64,000 nucleotides of DNA, taken from Reticulitermes lucifugus. Lineage: Eukaryota; Arthropoda; Insecta; Blattodea; Rhinotermitidae. The notes below the pieces were generated by a model. The model saw nothing but the letters and a program-made list of their open reading frames with translations, was not told the DNA's origin and did not search any database. A program made the position numbers and the translations under genes. Positions 11,201-20,828 of this stretch are shown here, one piece after another (positions within the stretch are counted from its first letter, which is position 1; each line of letters starts with the position of its first letter). The stretch covers positions 23,887 through 87,886 of the forward strand of contig JAKCWW010000388.1 in the NCBI GenBank assembly GCA_026260175.1, given 5' to 3'.

Positions 11201-12603
11201 GATGGAATTAGGCGGTAATAAAATTGTTTATAGAAACTGAATTTTTGTATGTAATTTGATTAAATGTGGGTTTTAACTGGTTAATATTTCTACATACGAG
11301 ACATTTAACACGAACTAAAAATATTTTCGGATAGTACTTGAGTGACTGTGTGTATTAATGAAATTGTATAATTTTACTGAAATATTTTTCGTTAGGAAGA
11401 AGTACACGAGTATTAAAGTTTCTATGTGATCAGTTACCATTTATATTGAAGGCACATTTATATCCTCGTTTTCTATGGAGTCCATCGTTTGGTTTTGTGC
11501 CATAATCACCCTAATATTGTTTGGTATACAGCTTTAATTGTTCTACAGTTTTGCTTCTTGTGAATGCCCCTCTCCCGTAGCTACTTTATATAATAGACTT
11601 ATTACCAATTCCAATCCACTAGAAACATAATCTCATTCACAATTCCCTATCTCTACCTTCTTTAGTTACCTCTTCTTCTATAACTCTCTCTTGTAAATTC
11701 TCACTACCCCAGTAGCTTCGCTGCTTTGAATTGTAATACTGTTTTGCTAATTACATTAACAGGTGTCCCCTCTAGCTCTGACACGCTTCTCTAATCTCAG
11801 CACTATCCATTCTCTTAAGAAAACATTTGTTAATAATTTAAATCAAATCCACCCCCGTGTTGTACAGACCTATTCACTTCTGTTTATACTCTAAAGCTCT
11901 ATGGATGTGTCTGCACTTATCATGGACTTAATAGGTAGGACAACATCGTACAGAGAATATGAGCGTTTCGGTTATTTTCATGCACAAATGATATAATTCT
12001 CGTTTGAATGTACAGCTTATGAGGACTTTTAAAACGCATGGTTTTGTGGTGTAGTGTAAGTTTCGTTCTTTTTTGTAACTTAGCCAAACAGAAAGGGTGT
12101 TTATTTAAAGAGGACCGTAACTGAGAAGTAGCAATAATTTAACTAGTACTTTCCATCCCTGTCCGTAAACCACAGCACAGCACAAAATATACCTCCACAA
12201 AAGAGCACGCATTAGTCATATGTATTGCAAAGGAACTATCTTGCAGCTAACGCTGTTAGCATAAGAGCTTAATTGTGCCCAGAATCTCGGCTGAACTTTG
12301 TATGTACATTTGCTTAAATTTGTTTCTGTACGTAAGAGGTCTGCAAGTCCTAATTTCAATATTGTTTATCTACATTAATCAATTTCTCTTTCGTGTCAGA
12401 AAAGACATCAAATTTGTGTACAGGATATATAAGTTTAATCCCCAATTCACAAAAAACACATTGCTTCCCTTTCAGAACCACGAACCAGTTAATAAAGTGT
12501 ACGGAAATAATCGCTGTTCATTATGACAATAACACAAGACGCAGCGTTTCCTAATGTTCACACATGCGGTACCTATAACAGCAACTCTATTTCAAAGCAA
12601 TAA
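11201..12603. other. Unassigned AT-rich stretch
   Basis: No recognisable gene. The 83-codon frame at 12275-12526 is unremarkable. Confidence 0.5.
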
Positions 12604-12829
12604 ACGTTTAAGGGCGAAGGGTAAATTGTTTTATTTAAAGACCCAGTTCGTACCGCGCAGTAAACACTTTTCATCTCGGTTACAAAAACCAATCAGTTTA
12701 TGTTATATAGACAAAAGTCGCTGTTTTGCTGACATACAAAACACATAAATACAGTGACGGCAGAATGTACAATTTGTGAATGTTAAACCTGTTGGTGCAT
12801 TAAGTAAGCAGTAGGCTTTAAAAGGTTAA
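12604..12829 (+). mobile_element. Family D MITE, copy 1
   Basis: A short DNA element with an intact right end, GGCTTTAAAAGGTTAA, and a worn left end, CGTTTAAGGGCGAAG. Internal landmarks are ATTTAAAGACCCAGTTCGTA, CCGCGCAGTAAACACTTTTC and GTTGGTGCATTAAGTAAGC. The TTAA flank and terminal CC(C/T)TTT suggest a piggyBac-type MITE; this is an inference from the ends. Confidence 0.75.
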
Positions 12830-12918
12830 TACTGTACTCTATATAGCAACACACCTTAATATACATATATAATATGGCAGCAACAAATGGCTATGCGTCA
12901 ATATTTGAGTGTCCACCT

Positions 12919-13153
12919 TCAACCCTTTAAAGATGAAGTGTAAACTGTTTTATTTAAAGACCCAGTTCGTACCGCGCAGTAAACACTTTTCATTTCTGTT
13001 AAAAAAACCAATCAGTTTATGTTATATAGAGCAAAAGTCACTGTTTGTTCCGAGATAAATACAAAACACATAAATAGAGTGACGGCATACCGTACAATTT
13101 GCGAATGCTAAGCCTGTTGGTGCATTAAGTAAGCAGTAGGCTTAAAAGGTTAA
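12919..13153 (+). mobile_element. Family D MITE, copy 2
   Basis: A 235-bp copy in the same orientation as copy 1 and about 90 bp downstream. It starts CAACCCTTTAAAGATGAAG and ends GGCTTAAAAGGTTAA. Ends and body match copy 1 closely, with small indels in the middle. The two could be independent insertions or a duplication. Confidence 0.8.
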
Positions 13154-13399
13154 AACAGCAATACTTTATACTGTAAGCAATCCATATTTAAAAAGGCACA
13201 GACAAGTACCTCGCAGTTTGTGGGAGTCTAATTCTATTAGGAAAAGGACGCACTTGAACGTATTACGAAGATATAATGCATCCTGAAGAGGATCTTCTTC
13301 GACATGGCGCTGTATATCATGGCAAGCTTTACACAGAGAGAAAACTTTTGGAAGAACGTGCTACTTCTACCTTCAGGGTCGACTCTCAACACAAAGGAA
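13154..13399. other. Unassigned stretch
   Basis: Nothing recognised. Confidence 0.5.
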
Positions 13400-13475
13400 G
13401 CTGATGCCTTGAAAAAGTAGGTAGTATACATGTCTACCCAACTGCACGGCGTCACATCCCAGTCGACAGTAGTCT
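13400..13475 (-). repeat. Family F half element
   Basis: CATGTCTACCCAACTGCACG followed by GCGTCACATCCCAGTCGAC is the minus-orientation outer end of family F. Confidence 0.6.
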
Positions 13476-13576
13476 CAATACTTACTGTCGTGTGAACCTC
13501 GAACAATAAAGTATCATTTGTCAGCATGCAAAACTAAAATCTTAGGTGATAGTGAAAATAGTAGTGGTGCCAGTGT

Positions 13577-13697
13577 TTAGTGGTGGTGGTGGTGGTGATG
13601 GTAGTAGTAGTAGTAGTAGTAGTATTCTCCTAGTACTAATGCGCGTATGATATAAAACATACTCCTGTTACTACTACTACTACTACTACTACTACTG
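13577..13697. repeat. Inverted triplet repeats (TGG/TAG and ACT)
   Basis: A TGG tract at 13580-13598 and a TAG tract at 13600-13624 are followed 45 bp later by an ACT tract at 13669-13697. AGT and ACT runs are complementary, so the segment can form a long triplet-repeat hairpin. Confidence 0.8.
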
Positions 13698-14067
13698 GTG
13701 ACGGCAGTAGTTAATAGCAGAAATATTAAAGTTACGATCTGTAGTGGCTGTAACTGCAGTGTACCTGTTCCGTGTCCCTTACGCCCATGTTAGATGAAGC
13801 GTGACATTTGTCAGTAATTATCCCTTTCATATTTGTGTCACTGTACCAGATAGATAAAACGGGGAATGCATTTACAACGTAAGTTTAAGGCAAGAACATA
13901 AGCTTTAGTTTAAACAGTTCTACTGGTGGTCAATATCTTTGGGCATGCTGCCCCACTGTGCTCCTAAGAACATCCCACGAAACTCCATTGGCATATGAAT
14001 ACATTGGGTGAATATTTTGTTGATATATATTATAGGCCTTTTAATTCAGTCACATTAACAAGTATAA
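13698..14067. other. Unassigned stretch
   Basis: Nothing recognised. Confidence 0.5.
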
Positions 14068-14242
14068 GGCCGATCCCGGTGGCTGTGCATTTTAAGGCGT
14101 AGGGATGCAGCCACTTAATTGCGGGGGTCGTGGTTTCGCATCCCTCTAAGGGCATAAATTTTCGTCTTTTCTATTAGTTGCGTGTGTTGTGTAGGTAGCA
14201 GCCTCTGCGACGAGCTGACCACGCCTTCGGAGGAGTACTACC

Positions 14243-14279
<37 letters not shown>

Positions 14280-14350
14280 TTTTGAGATCTAGAAACTTCA
14301 CAAAGAGGCGGCCTAGGCCCGACTTGGGCTGTAGTGCCAAAGAAAGAAAA
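14068..14350 (+). mobile_element. SINE family A, plus orientation, with GT expansion
   Basis: The head reads GGCCGATCCCGGTGGCTGTG with TTTAAGGCGTAGGGATGCAG, then a mutated B box, GGTTTCGCATCCC. The body keeps GTGTTGTGTAGGTAGCAGCC and CGGAGGAGTACTACC, and the 3' end reads GGCCTAGGCCCGACTTGGGC and AAAGAAAGAAAA. At the point where other copies carry TGTGGTGTGTCTGAGTGTG this copy holds 16 GT repeats (14245-14276). The mutated B box and other changes make it one of the older copies. Confidence 0.85.
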
Positions 14351-14639
14351 GTGAGGATAATAATTTTTATCTTAATTAATGAATTTCGGTAATGCTGAGG
14401 ACAATGAACGTTTTGGAAGAGAAACAAATCACGCAAACCCAGAACGCAATGTTCTGACGTCGAAAGTTTTTTTCGGCCGAACACAGTATCCCCCCCAAGA
14501 CAGATTGGTATTCATTAATAAGCCTCAGAAATTAGCAAAACCTGCAAGTTTTTCATCCGGTTTCACTACCAAGTTTGCCCACTGTAGGCTAAAGCCTTGA
14601 ATGTTTATTCAGAACGCAGCTCGTCGCTGTTATCGTAGT

Positions 14640-14800
14640 TGTGTTGAACTCACGTGGAGATTGATGGATGTGCTTCATGAGAGCTACATAGGTAGGCTTC
14701 CCATACACGATTCAGACAGAAGGAAGTCCGGGGCCTTTCCTCGGTAACAAACTGCCTGTCGTAAGGAACTTGTTCATTCACTCTCCGATAGTTGGTCGAA
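14640..14800 (-). pseudogene. Possible transposase HTH fragment
   Basis: On the minus strand one frame reads MNKFLTTGSLLPRKGPGLPS, then a stop, then VALMKHIHQSPRE. This layout (helix, TGS, RK.PG.P, then a helix ending SPR) resembles the N-terminal helix-turn-helix domain of Tc1/mariner-like transposases of the DUF4817 type. The frame is broken by stops and the match is partial, so the call is tentative. No ends or DDE part were found nearby. Confidence 0.35.
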
Positions 14801-15319
14801 GATGGATTCCTACCCCACACACTACAGAAATTCCTCTGCATCGTTTATCACCAATTTTGACTCCGTGAACCAAGCAACACACCGAGACTTCTGCCTGCGC
14901 GGTCGACAATTTGGATTCTGACTGTAGCGCCATCACATCGCTCATAGCCCTTCGCGCAGGGTGGACAAAGTTTTGTACCTCAAGGTTGCATGACATATCG
15001 TGTTCTAATAGAAAATATAAATTAGGAACATCCTGTGTCTCCACGGTGTTTATTTACGTCTTTATTCAAGAATAACGACGCTTTCAACAGCTCACATTAT
15101 TAGCAGAAGTGGCGACGCACGTCAGTGCTGCGTCTCGCGCAAGTTCCTTGTAAAAAATAATACTCAGGTACCATTAATGATAATATTTTATATGTAATAT
15201 TTATACGTAAAATATACTTTATATGTAATATTTTAACACACGGTGTCATGTGGTATTTTAACATGTTCTTTTAACGAATCTTAACCAAATAGTTTTGTGT
15301 ATTTTTAAGTGTTCTGTGT
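14801..15319. other. Unassigned stretch
   Basis: An 88-codon minus-strand frame (14778-15044) has no known domain. A short AT-rich repeat of TTTATATGTAATATTT lies at 15187-15236. Confidence 0.4.
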
Positions 15320-15365
15320 GTCTCCCCTGAGAATGGTGCGATGTTACACCGAAACATGTCGGGAG
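15320..15365 (+). repeat. Stem-loop motif CCTGAGAATGG...CCGAAACATG
   Basis: CCCCTGAGAATGGTG, a short inverted GTGCGATGTTACAC stem, and CCGAAACATGTCGGG. It has the same layout as 11150-11200. Confidence 0.5.
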
Positions 15366-15754
15366 TTTTATAAAGTTTGTTATATTGTACTTTAATATTG
15401 TGTACGAGTTGGTGGCAGTAGTTGTTGTTTTAATAAGTAGGTACACGGTGTGGACAATTTAAAGTTTAAATACTCAGGCAGCTTACGTGTACAGAGATTG
15501 ACAGTGAACGGCGTTTTAAAAAATTTTCCAAAGAAAGGATGCTCATAATTAAAACTAATATACTGTGTTTTGATATTTTCTATTCCGTGCAACATATTAT
15601 ACTTATTGTATTTAAAAACCAACTACTTGCACATACAAAACATGCAAGAAACTCAACTCACAACACTCAGACCAACAAAATCCACTATATTGTTTCCAGA
15701 TATTTTATATTAAAATATCACGTTGAACGCTCCTACATGTTTTGATCCCCTATG
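15366..15754. other. Unassigned AT-rich stretch
   Basis: Overlapping short frames only. Confidence 0.5.
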
Positions 15755-15822
15755 GGATCATCATCATCATCATCACCATCATCATCACCACCCTCATCAC
15801 CATCATCATCACCATCATCAGG
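15755..15822. repeat. ATC/ACC triplet microsatellite
   Basis: A run of ATC triplets with regular ACC interruptions, about 66 bp, starting after GGGATC. Confidence 0.9.
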
Positions 15823-17337
15823 GATTCACATTAATACTTAACAAAACAATTAGCAATCCATACACACAACAAAAACAGTAAAAAGTCAAAACACCCGGCT
15901 GAGTGAACCGCCGCATTATTTTTACTGTTTTCTCTCAAATATAATTTTATTAACGAAAAAGGCCTGCTGAAAATCAAAGAATAGTTTTTTGTTTTGTATC
16001 TCCATCCTTCACTTACATTGCCCTTTATCCCTTTCCTGCCTCCATCTCCTTTCCTCTTTTATGCTTTAAAACAGTACATTGAATTATATCCTGTTCCTTC
16101 ACATGGTATGGTTTTCAAAAGATAGCTGCCACCTGAGTAAGTACTCGGAAACTACTTTTCGATAGAAACGGCGTGAGAACAACACAACATACACACACAG
16201 AAGGGCGAAGCCTTTGTTTCATATTATTTCTGTGGAGGCCTATTTTACAGGTGGGAAAAAACAATAAAATATGGAGAGTGACAAATATTCTACAAAAGTA
16301 GGTACACGTCCGGGGTTGACAAAATTAGGGAGCCGTGTTACGAAAGCGACTACTAACTTCATTCAGTAAATATGCGTACGTCTCAAGAAGTACATTGTAT
16401 GTTTCACAATATACGCATTAATTGCAAACGGATGATCTGTTCATGTGTTTTTTATATACAAATGTTAACCATTTAAATCTGTATGGTACATACATGTACC
16501 ACCAGCTATAACATTGAGAAATTGTTCTTTTTGCTGCAGAGGTTATATGTGTCTTTCTGTGATTCTCGCAATACAGAACCATTATGTTGTTAAGTACTAT
16601 ATAGATAATATTCAACCTTCAAACAGTTAAATACCAGCTAGTTTTGCTATATAGTCCATCATTTTGAAATATTCATTACCCATTATTCATTGATTACAGC
16701 TCAAAATGGGTTGGCATTCACTAGCAAGGAGACTACACAAGGTTTTCTTTCGAAGCGAAGGCTCAGCGCTGTTTCTAACCGATAGTCAGTTTAATCATCC
16801 TGTGAAATCTTTTGTAGTATAAAGTGCCACGATGGGGAATCATTCCGCACACGAGAAGAAAGGGTGAAGTTTAATGTAAGAACATGAACTCTGTTCTACT
16901 TCAAGTGACAGAAACACACAATAACAACAATAGAAGATAAAGTGTTGCATTTGTGTCGTCTTTCGTCGTTCCGTAATGCTATGCTGTAAGCAGAAGGACA
17001 ATCGAAAAGGATTGATTTACGTTAGATATTATTCTGAAATACGTCTTGCCTGTGTTGTGACACGTCGTAAGCGTTTATGAGAGGTCCTTCACAAAATAAC
17101 CATTGTGGCTACCACGAGTTTATCTAGCAATCCTGAAACAATAGTGGCACTGTGTAACGATTTGCTTTAGCGAAAATTAAGGAGTTTCAGAATGAGATGC
17201 TGAGGGAACATCTGTACCTGAGGCAGGGAAGCCATTGCATTGGGTTGAAACAGGGAGATTAAGTCAGGGAGACGGAGAACCAGACATTTCGAACAGGTAA
17301 CACTGATGGGGAAGATAAGTTGAAAGTAGCACAGTGC
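15823..17337. other. Unassigned stretch
   Basis: No repeat family or gene recognised in 1.5 kb. Confidence 0.5.
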
Positions 17338-17530
17338 TGCTTTTAGGCCCTTTCGCAAAATTTCGAATAACAACGACTAGCGTATTTACGTTCTCCGTCC
17401 ATCCTCACTGAACAATACGACCTCGCTGGAGGGATTTTCGTGATTTTGTATTACGGGGACATTACGTCGAAAAATTAAAGTTTTGTTCAAATCGTACCAA
17501 AATAACTGGCACTTTAAATGAAGACCTCCG
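17338..17530 (-). mobile_element. Family C, diverged fragment
   Basis: It opens TTTTAGGCCCTTTCGCAAAA (inverted end of family C), followed by a worn CTGGAGGGATTTTCGTGA block, TCGAAAAATTAAAGTTTTGT and GGCACTTTAAATGAAGA. It covers about 190 bp of the 3' part and is older than the other copies. Confidence 0.6.
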
Positions 17531-18586
17531 AAGATTTACTACTGGTTACTAGCGTTTTCATTGTTGCCATCGATAATAATAAAAAACATGTAATCGATAA
17601 GTCGATATTGTTCGATATTAATCGGCATAATCTGCCTTATTTCTCCATGCCATATACGTGATGCATATTTAAGTAAAATAAAAACGTGTGTATTTAATAT
17701 GTATTTATTTATTACTTATAGACGTGTAGAATTTGACATGTAGATATATACCTACAATTATGTGTGACATATTGCTTCTAGATCAGACAACATAAAATAG
17801 TTCCGAAGGGTGAAGATTTGAGGTTGTGTGTGACTAATACATATAAATAGTTCCTCAAATAAATAAGTAGCAGACCTTAACAATAGCAATTATATTATAC
17901 AATACGTTCACAATTGTGAAAAACAACAAATTGTGTGACCAAAGTGGGTTAAATGGGATGGCGTCTGAGAAGGGTCCAGCATGCAAAGATCCGATCTCGT
18001 TCGATGTTACGTTGTACGTAATTTTCCTATCTTGTTAGGGTTTAGCACCACATGCAACTGTAATGTGTTGCCAAAGTTTTAGGAGGAACATGCTGCCTCC
18101 ATCTACAAAGCCAAAGTGAAGTCACAGAGTCACGTTACGTTTGATAGTCCGTCTTGGTGTTGAGCCTAGTACGTTCCTGGATCATCATCTGTGACAATAC
18201 ATGTGGCCTGTCTTTTGTCAGACGTCAAAGCTATGCAAGTGAGAATTCGTTCACTTCATACAGGAAGAAATACAGAAAAATGGTCACTCAGGAAAGGTAA
18301 ATATTCAATACACAAAAACCGGCCCCAATAAAGGCCAATTCTGATGGAAAATAAAAACGCCCTTTTTATAAGTCACTGAGCAGGTGAAAGTGAGACTTCA
18401 GAGAAGCAGGCATAGATGTGAGGATAACATTAATACTTTCGTGTGTACTGCGGTCTGCTCCTTAAGCACAGGAAACAATGAATGGCTTGGTTAGGACGGA
18501 ATTGAACCTTCGGTTTTCTTTAAAGGCGAAGAAATTCTTATCGACCTTCAGCGCCTCACCGAGGTTTATACCACAGGTTTAGGAAT
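17531..18586. other. Unassigned stretch with a TCGAT cluster and a family F trace
   Basis: Several ATCGAT-type sites lie at 17568-17625. A family F half (AGGAGGAACATGCTGCCTCC) is at about 18081-18100. A B-box-like GAATTGAACCTTCGG lies at 18500-18514, too little to call a SINE. Confidence 0.4.
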
Positions 18587-19325
18587 TTAACCTTTTAAAG
18601 CCTACTGGTTACTTGACGCAGCAACAAGTTTAACATGCAACATATCAGGCAATGTACGTGTAACGTAACATTGAGGCGCGTTCGTATAACCATTGTTACC
18701 CTGGAAAACAATAAGTATTGCGTATTCTGAAAGTGTGTTTATGGCCTTAGTTATTCAGCATGCAATGCGCATGCGCCATAATATACCTTTCCGGTTCTAC
18801 CATGTTTTGCCACATTATCTCATAAACGGAACGATTTTCGGAAAAAGTTAGTGAACATGAAATGTGTGTTTTGATTGTCTCTACAACTATGAAACTTTTC
18901 TCATTCTAAGAAGAAGTCAGCAAGATATTATCATACGTGTAAGTGTACATAGCTCTTCATGTAAAGTGCCCGTTATTCTTGTCAGACTTTAATGAAACTT
19001 GAATTTTTATGGTAACTTTTCAAAAAATCCTCAAATATCAGATTTAATGAAAATCCGTCCAGTGGGAGCCGAGTTGTTCCATGCGGACGGACGGACATGA
19101 CGAAGTTAAAAGTCGCTTTTCGCAATTTTCAAATCGCGCCTAAAACTCATACATTCTGCCCACGCTGTAGTTATGTGTACTGTACTTATCGCAGAACAAA
19201 CAGCAACTTTTGTCCCACATAATATCAAATGATTGGTTTTTATAACCGAGATGAAAAGTGTTTACTGCGCGGTACGAACTGGGTCTTTAAATAATACAGT
19301 TTTTGCTTCATATTTAAAGGGTTAA
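18587..19325 (-). mobile_element. Family D MITE, copy 3, split by family C
   Basis: The left part is TTAACCTTTTAAAGCCTACT to about 18644. The right part runs from about 19149 through CGCGGTACGAACTGGGTC to AAAGGGTTAA at 19316-19325. Removing the family C insert restores the family D order seen in copies 1 and 2, in reverse orientation. Both TTAA ends are intact. Confidence 0.85.
18645..19148 (+). mobile_element. Family C element inserted in family D
   Basis: A near full-length copy. It starts CAGGCAATGTACGTGTAACG, has the inverted end GAGGCGCGTTCG, the core ATGCGCATGCGCC (18768-18780), TTCTAAGAAGAAGTCAGCAA, AATCCGTCCAGTGGGAGCCG, ATGCGGACGGACGGACATGA, and the end GCGCCTAAAA. The insertion point is inside a family D copy, and CAT occurs at both junctions. 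That is too short to prove a target duplication. Confidence 0.85.
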
Positions 19326-19654
19326 TATATTTAAATAAATCTACATCATGCCACGAAGACATGTAGAATGTTGGTGTACATCGACTCGTTCCATTTACGT
19401 GTGTCTTTTGACAATGCTCTCAGTTGCTAAGATCATAGTGTCGGTGACAGACAAAGGAATGAATGCGCAGCATTGGTAGAATAAGACTGACAGCGGAAAA
19501 ATTGATGAATTCGGGTAAATACCTGTCACAATACCACTTTGCCCACCACATCCCAGACGGATTCTCCTTGGACTGATCCCGGGCCTTCGCGGTGCAAGGC
19601 CGGTGACTACCCGCCCAAGACATTGCATCCACGCATTCTTCAGTACATGCAAAT
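19149..19654. other. Right part of family D, then unassigned
   Basis: The family D remainder runs to 19325. Beyond that nothing was recognised before the SINE at 19655. Confidence 0.45.
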
Positions 19655-19835
19655 AAGTGTTCAGCTTCACGTCCCGGATGATTTACTCCCTCGCAAGGAG
19701 CCCCCGTGTTCTTTTCTGATAGGAGGCTGGCTGGACCGCATAGTTAGCCTACACGTTATGGCGAGAGAAAAATATCTACCTTCGCCGGGAATCAAAGCAC
19801 GATTCTCCGGTCATCATTCTCATCGGCTATTCACT
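19655..19835 (-). mobile_element. SINE family B, old copy
   Basis: It contains GATAGGAGGCTGGCTGGACC, GAAAAATATCTACCTTCGCC, then GGGAATCAAAGCACGATTCT (the worn B box in reverse). Boundaries are approximate. A 149-codon frame across it is a by-product. Confidence 0.6.
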
Positions 19836-20534
19836 GTGCGGAATGAGATGTGCCGACTCGATACAACAGATAATTACAGTGAGCCTTTTTCCTACCGCAA
19901 ATATGATGTTTCAGGCAATTTATCATTGGGCGCTTTGCGTTTGGCAACTAAAATATTTTTTAACTCAAAGGGTTTTTGTCAAACTTGAGTGACGTTTGTA
20001 TAGTTTCTTGTTGACACACCGGCATTTTTGTAGACGAAATTTTAAAGTTGAAGTCCGGGAAAGTAAACATTTCAGATATAAACTACAGAAACTACATTCT
20101 GCAGATTGACAGCGCGTTCCGTGCTAAATGCTTTCACGTAAATAAATAACAACTTACTGTATACCGAGTTGATATCAAAGGCAATGTATATATATCTTAC
20201 AGAAATATCTTCTTTGCTAAAGAGCCTTTAAGACGTCAGTAACTGACTTCGATTTATACGACATTTTGTACAACAAGACACCGTGCTATTTTTACATGGC
20301 GTTTTGTGATTTGTGCAGAATCCTAAGCACAGATTGAGAATATTATAACACTATCGCTGGGAAACTATTTCGTGCTTTTGACAGTAATCTTTCTATTTTT
20401 ATCGGAAATGCTTGTTCTTTTCTTCAGTATATCCTTCCTAATAAATGACTCCCTTTATAGACGTTTATTTCGTACAATTTTAAGTCACAGTGTTCTCTTT
20501 CATAAAGTTAACGGAATGTTAAAATTGAGATCTG
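19836..20534. other. Unassigned stretch
   Basis: Nothing recognised. Confidence 0.5.
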
Positions 20535-20828
20535 CGCTCTTCTGGGATATTACGCGGCGTCGTGTAGTAATTGTTTACCGACGTTTCGGGAAAACGAATC
20601 GGTCCATCTACAAGGGTCAAGAGTCCGAGGAGAAAAGAAAGCCAGCACCGCAAAGTAGATTCTATACGGGAAGGTGAGCGCGGGGTGATAATCAGTAAGC
20701 CGGCTTTCTTTTCTCCTCGGACTCTTGGCCCTTGGAGATGGGACCAATACTTTGTCCCGAAACGTCGGTAAATATTTCAGAGGAGGGAAAATCTCATCAA
20801 CATCGCAGCGGAAGCATAAAACCAACGT
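20535..20828. repeat. Family F, large fold-back copy
   Basis: It starts GCGCTCTTCTGGGATATTAC and continues TTTACCGACGTTTCGGG. The arm at about 20575-20646 is repeated in reverse at 20699-20773: the GAGTCCGAGGAGAAAAGAAA block is matched by TTTCTTTTCTCCTCGGACTC, and the GACGTTTCGGG core by CCCGAAACGTCGG. The loop (20647-20698) is unique. The usual outer tail ATCGCAGCGGAAGC closes it at 20804-20817. The arms are about 70 bp, much longer than the family norm, and carry a segment not seen in the other copies. Confidence 0.85.

Noticed and set aside
14778-15044. 88-codon minus-strand frame as part of the HTH fragment
   Set aside because: It reads differently from the HTH frame and matches no transposase part.
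19539-19988. 149-codon frame
   Set aside because: It runs through a reversed SINE B copy and is explained by it.
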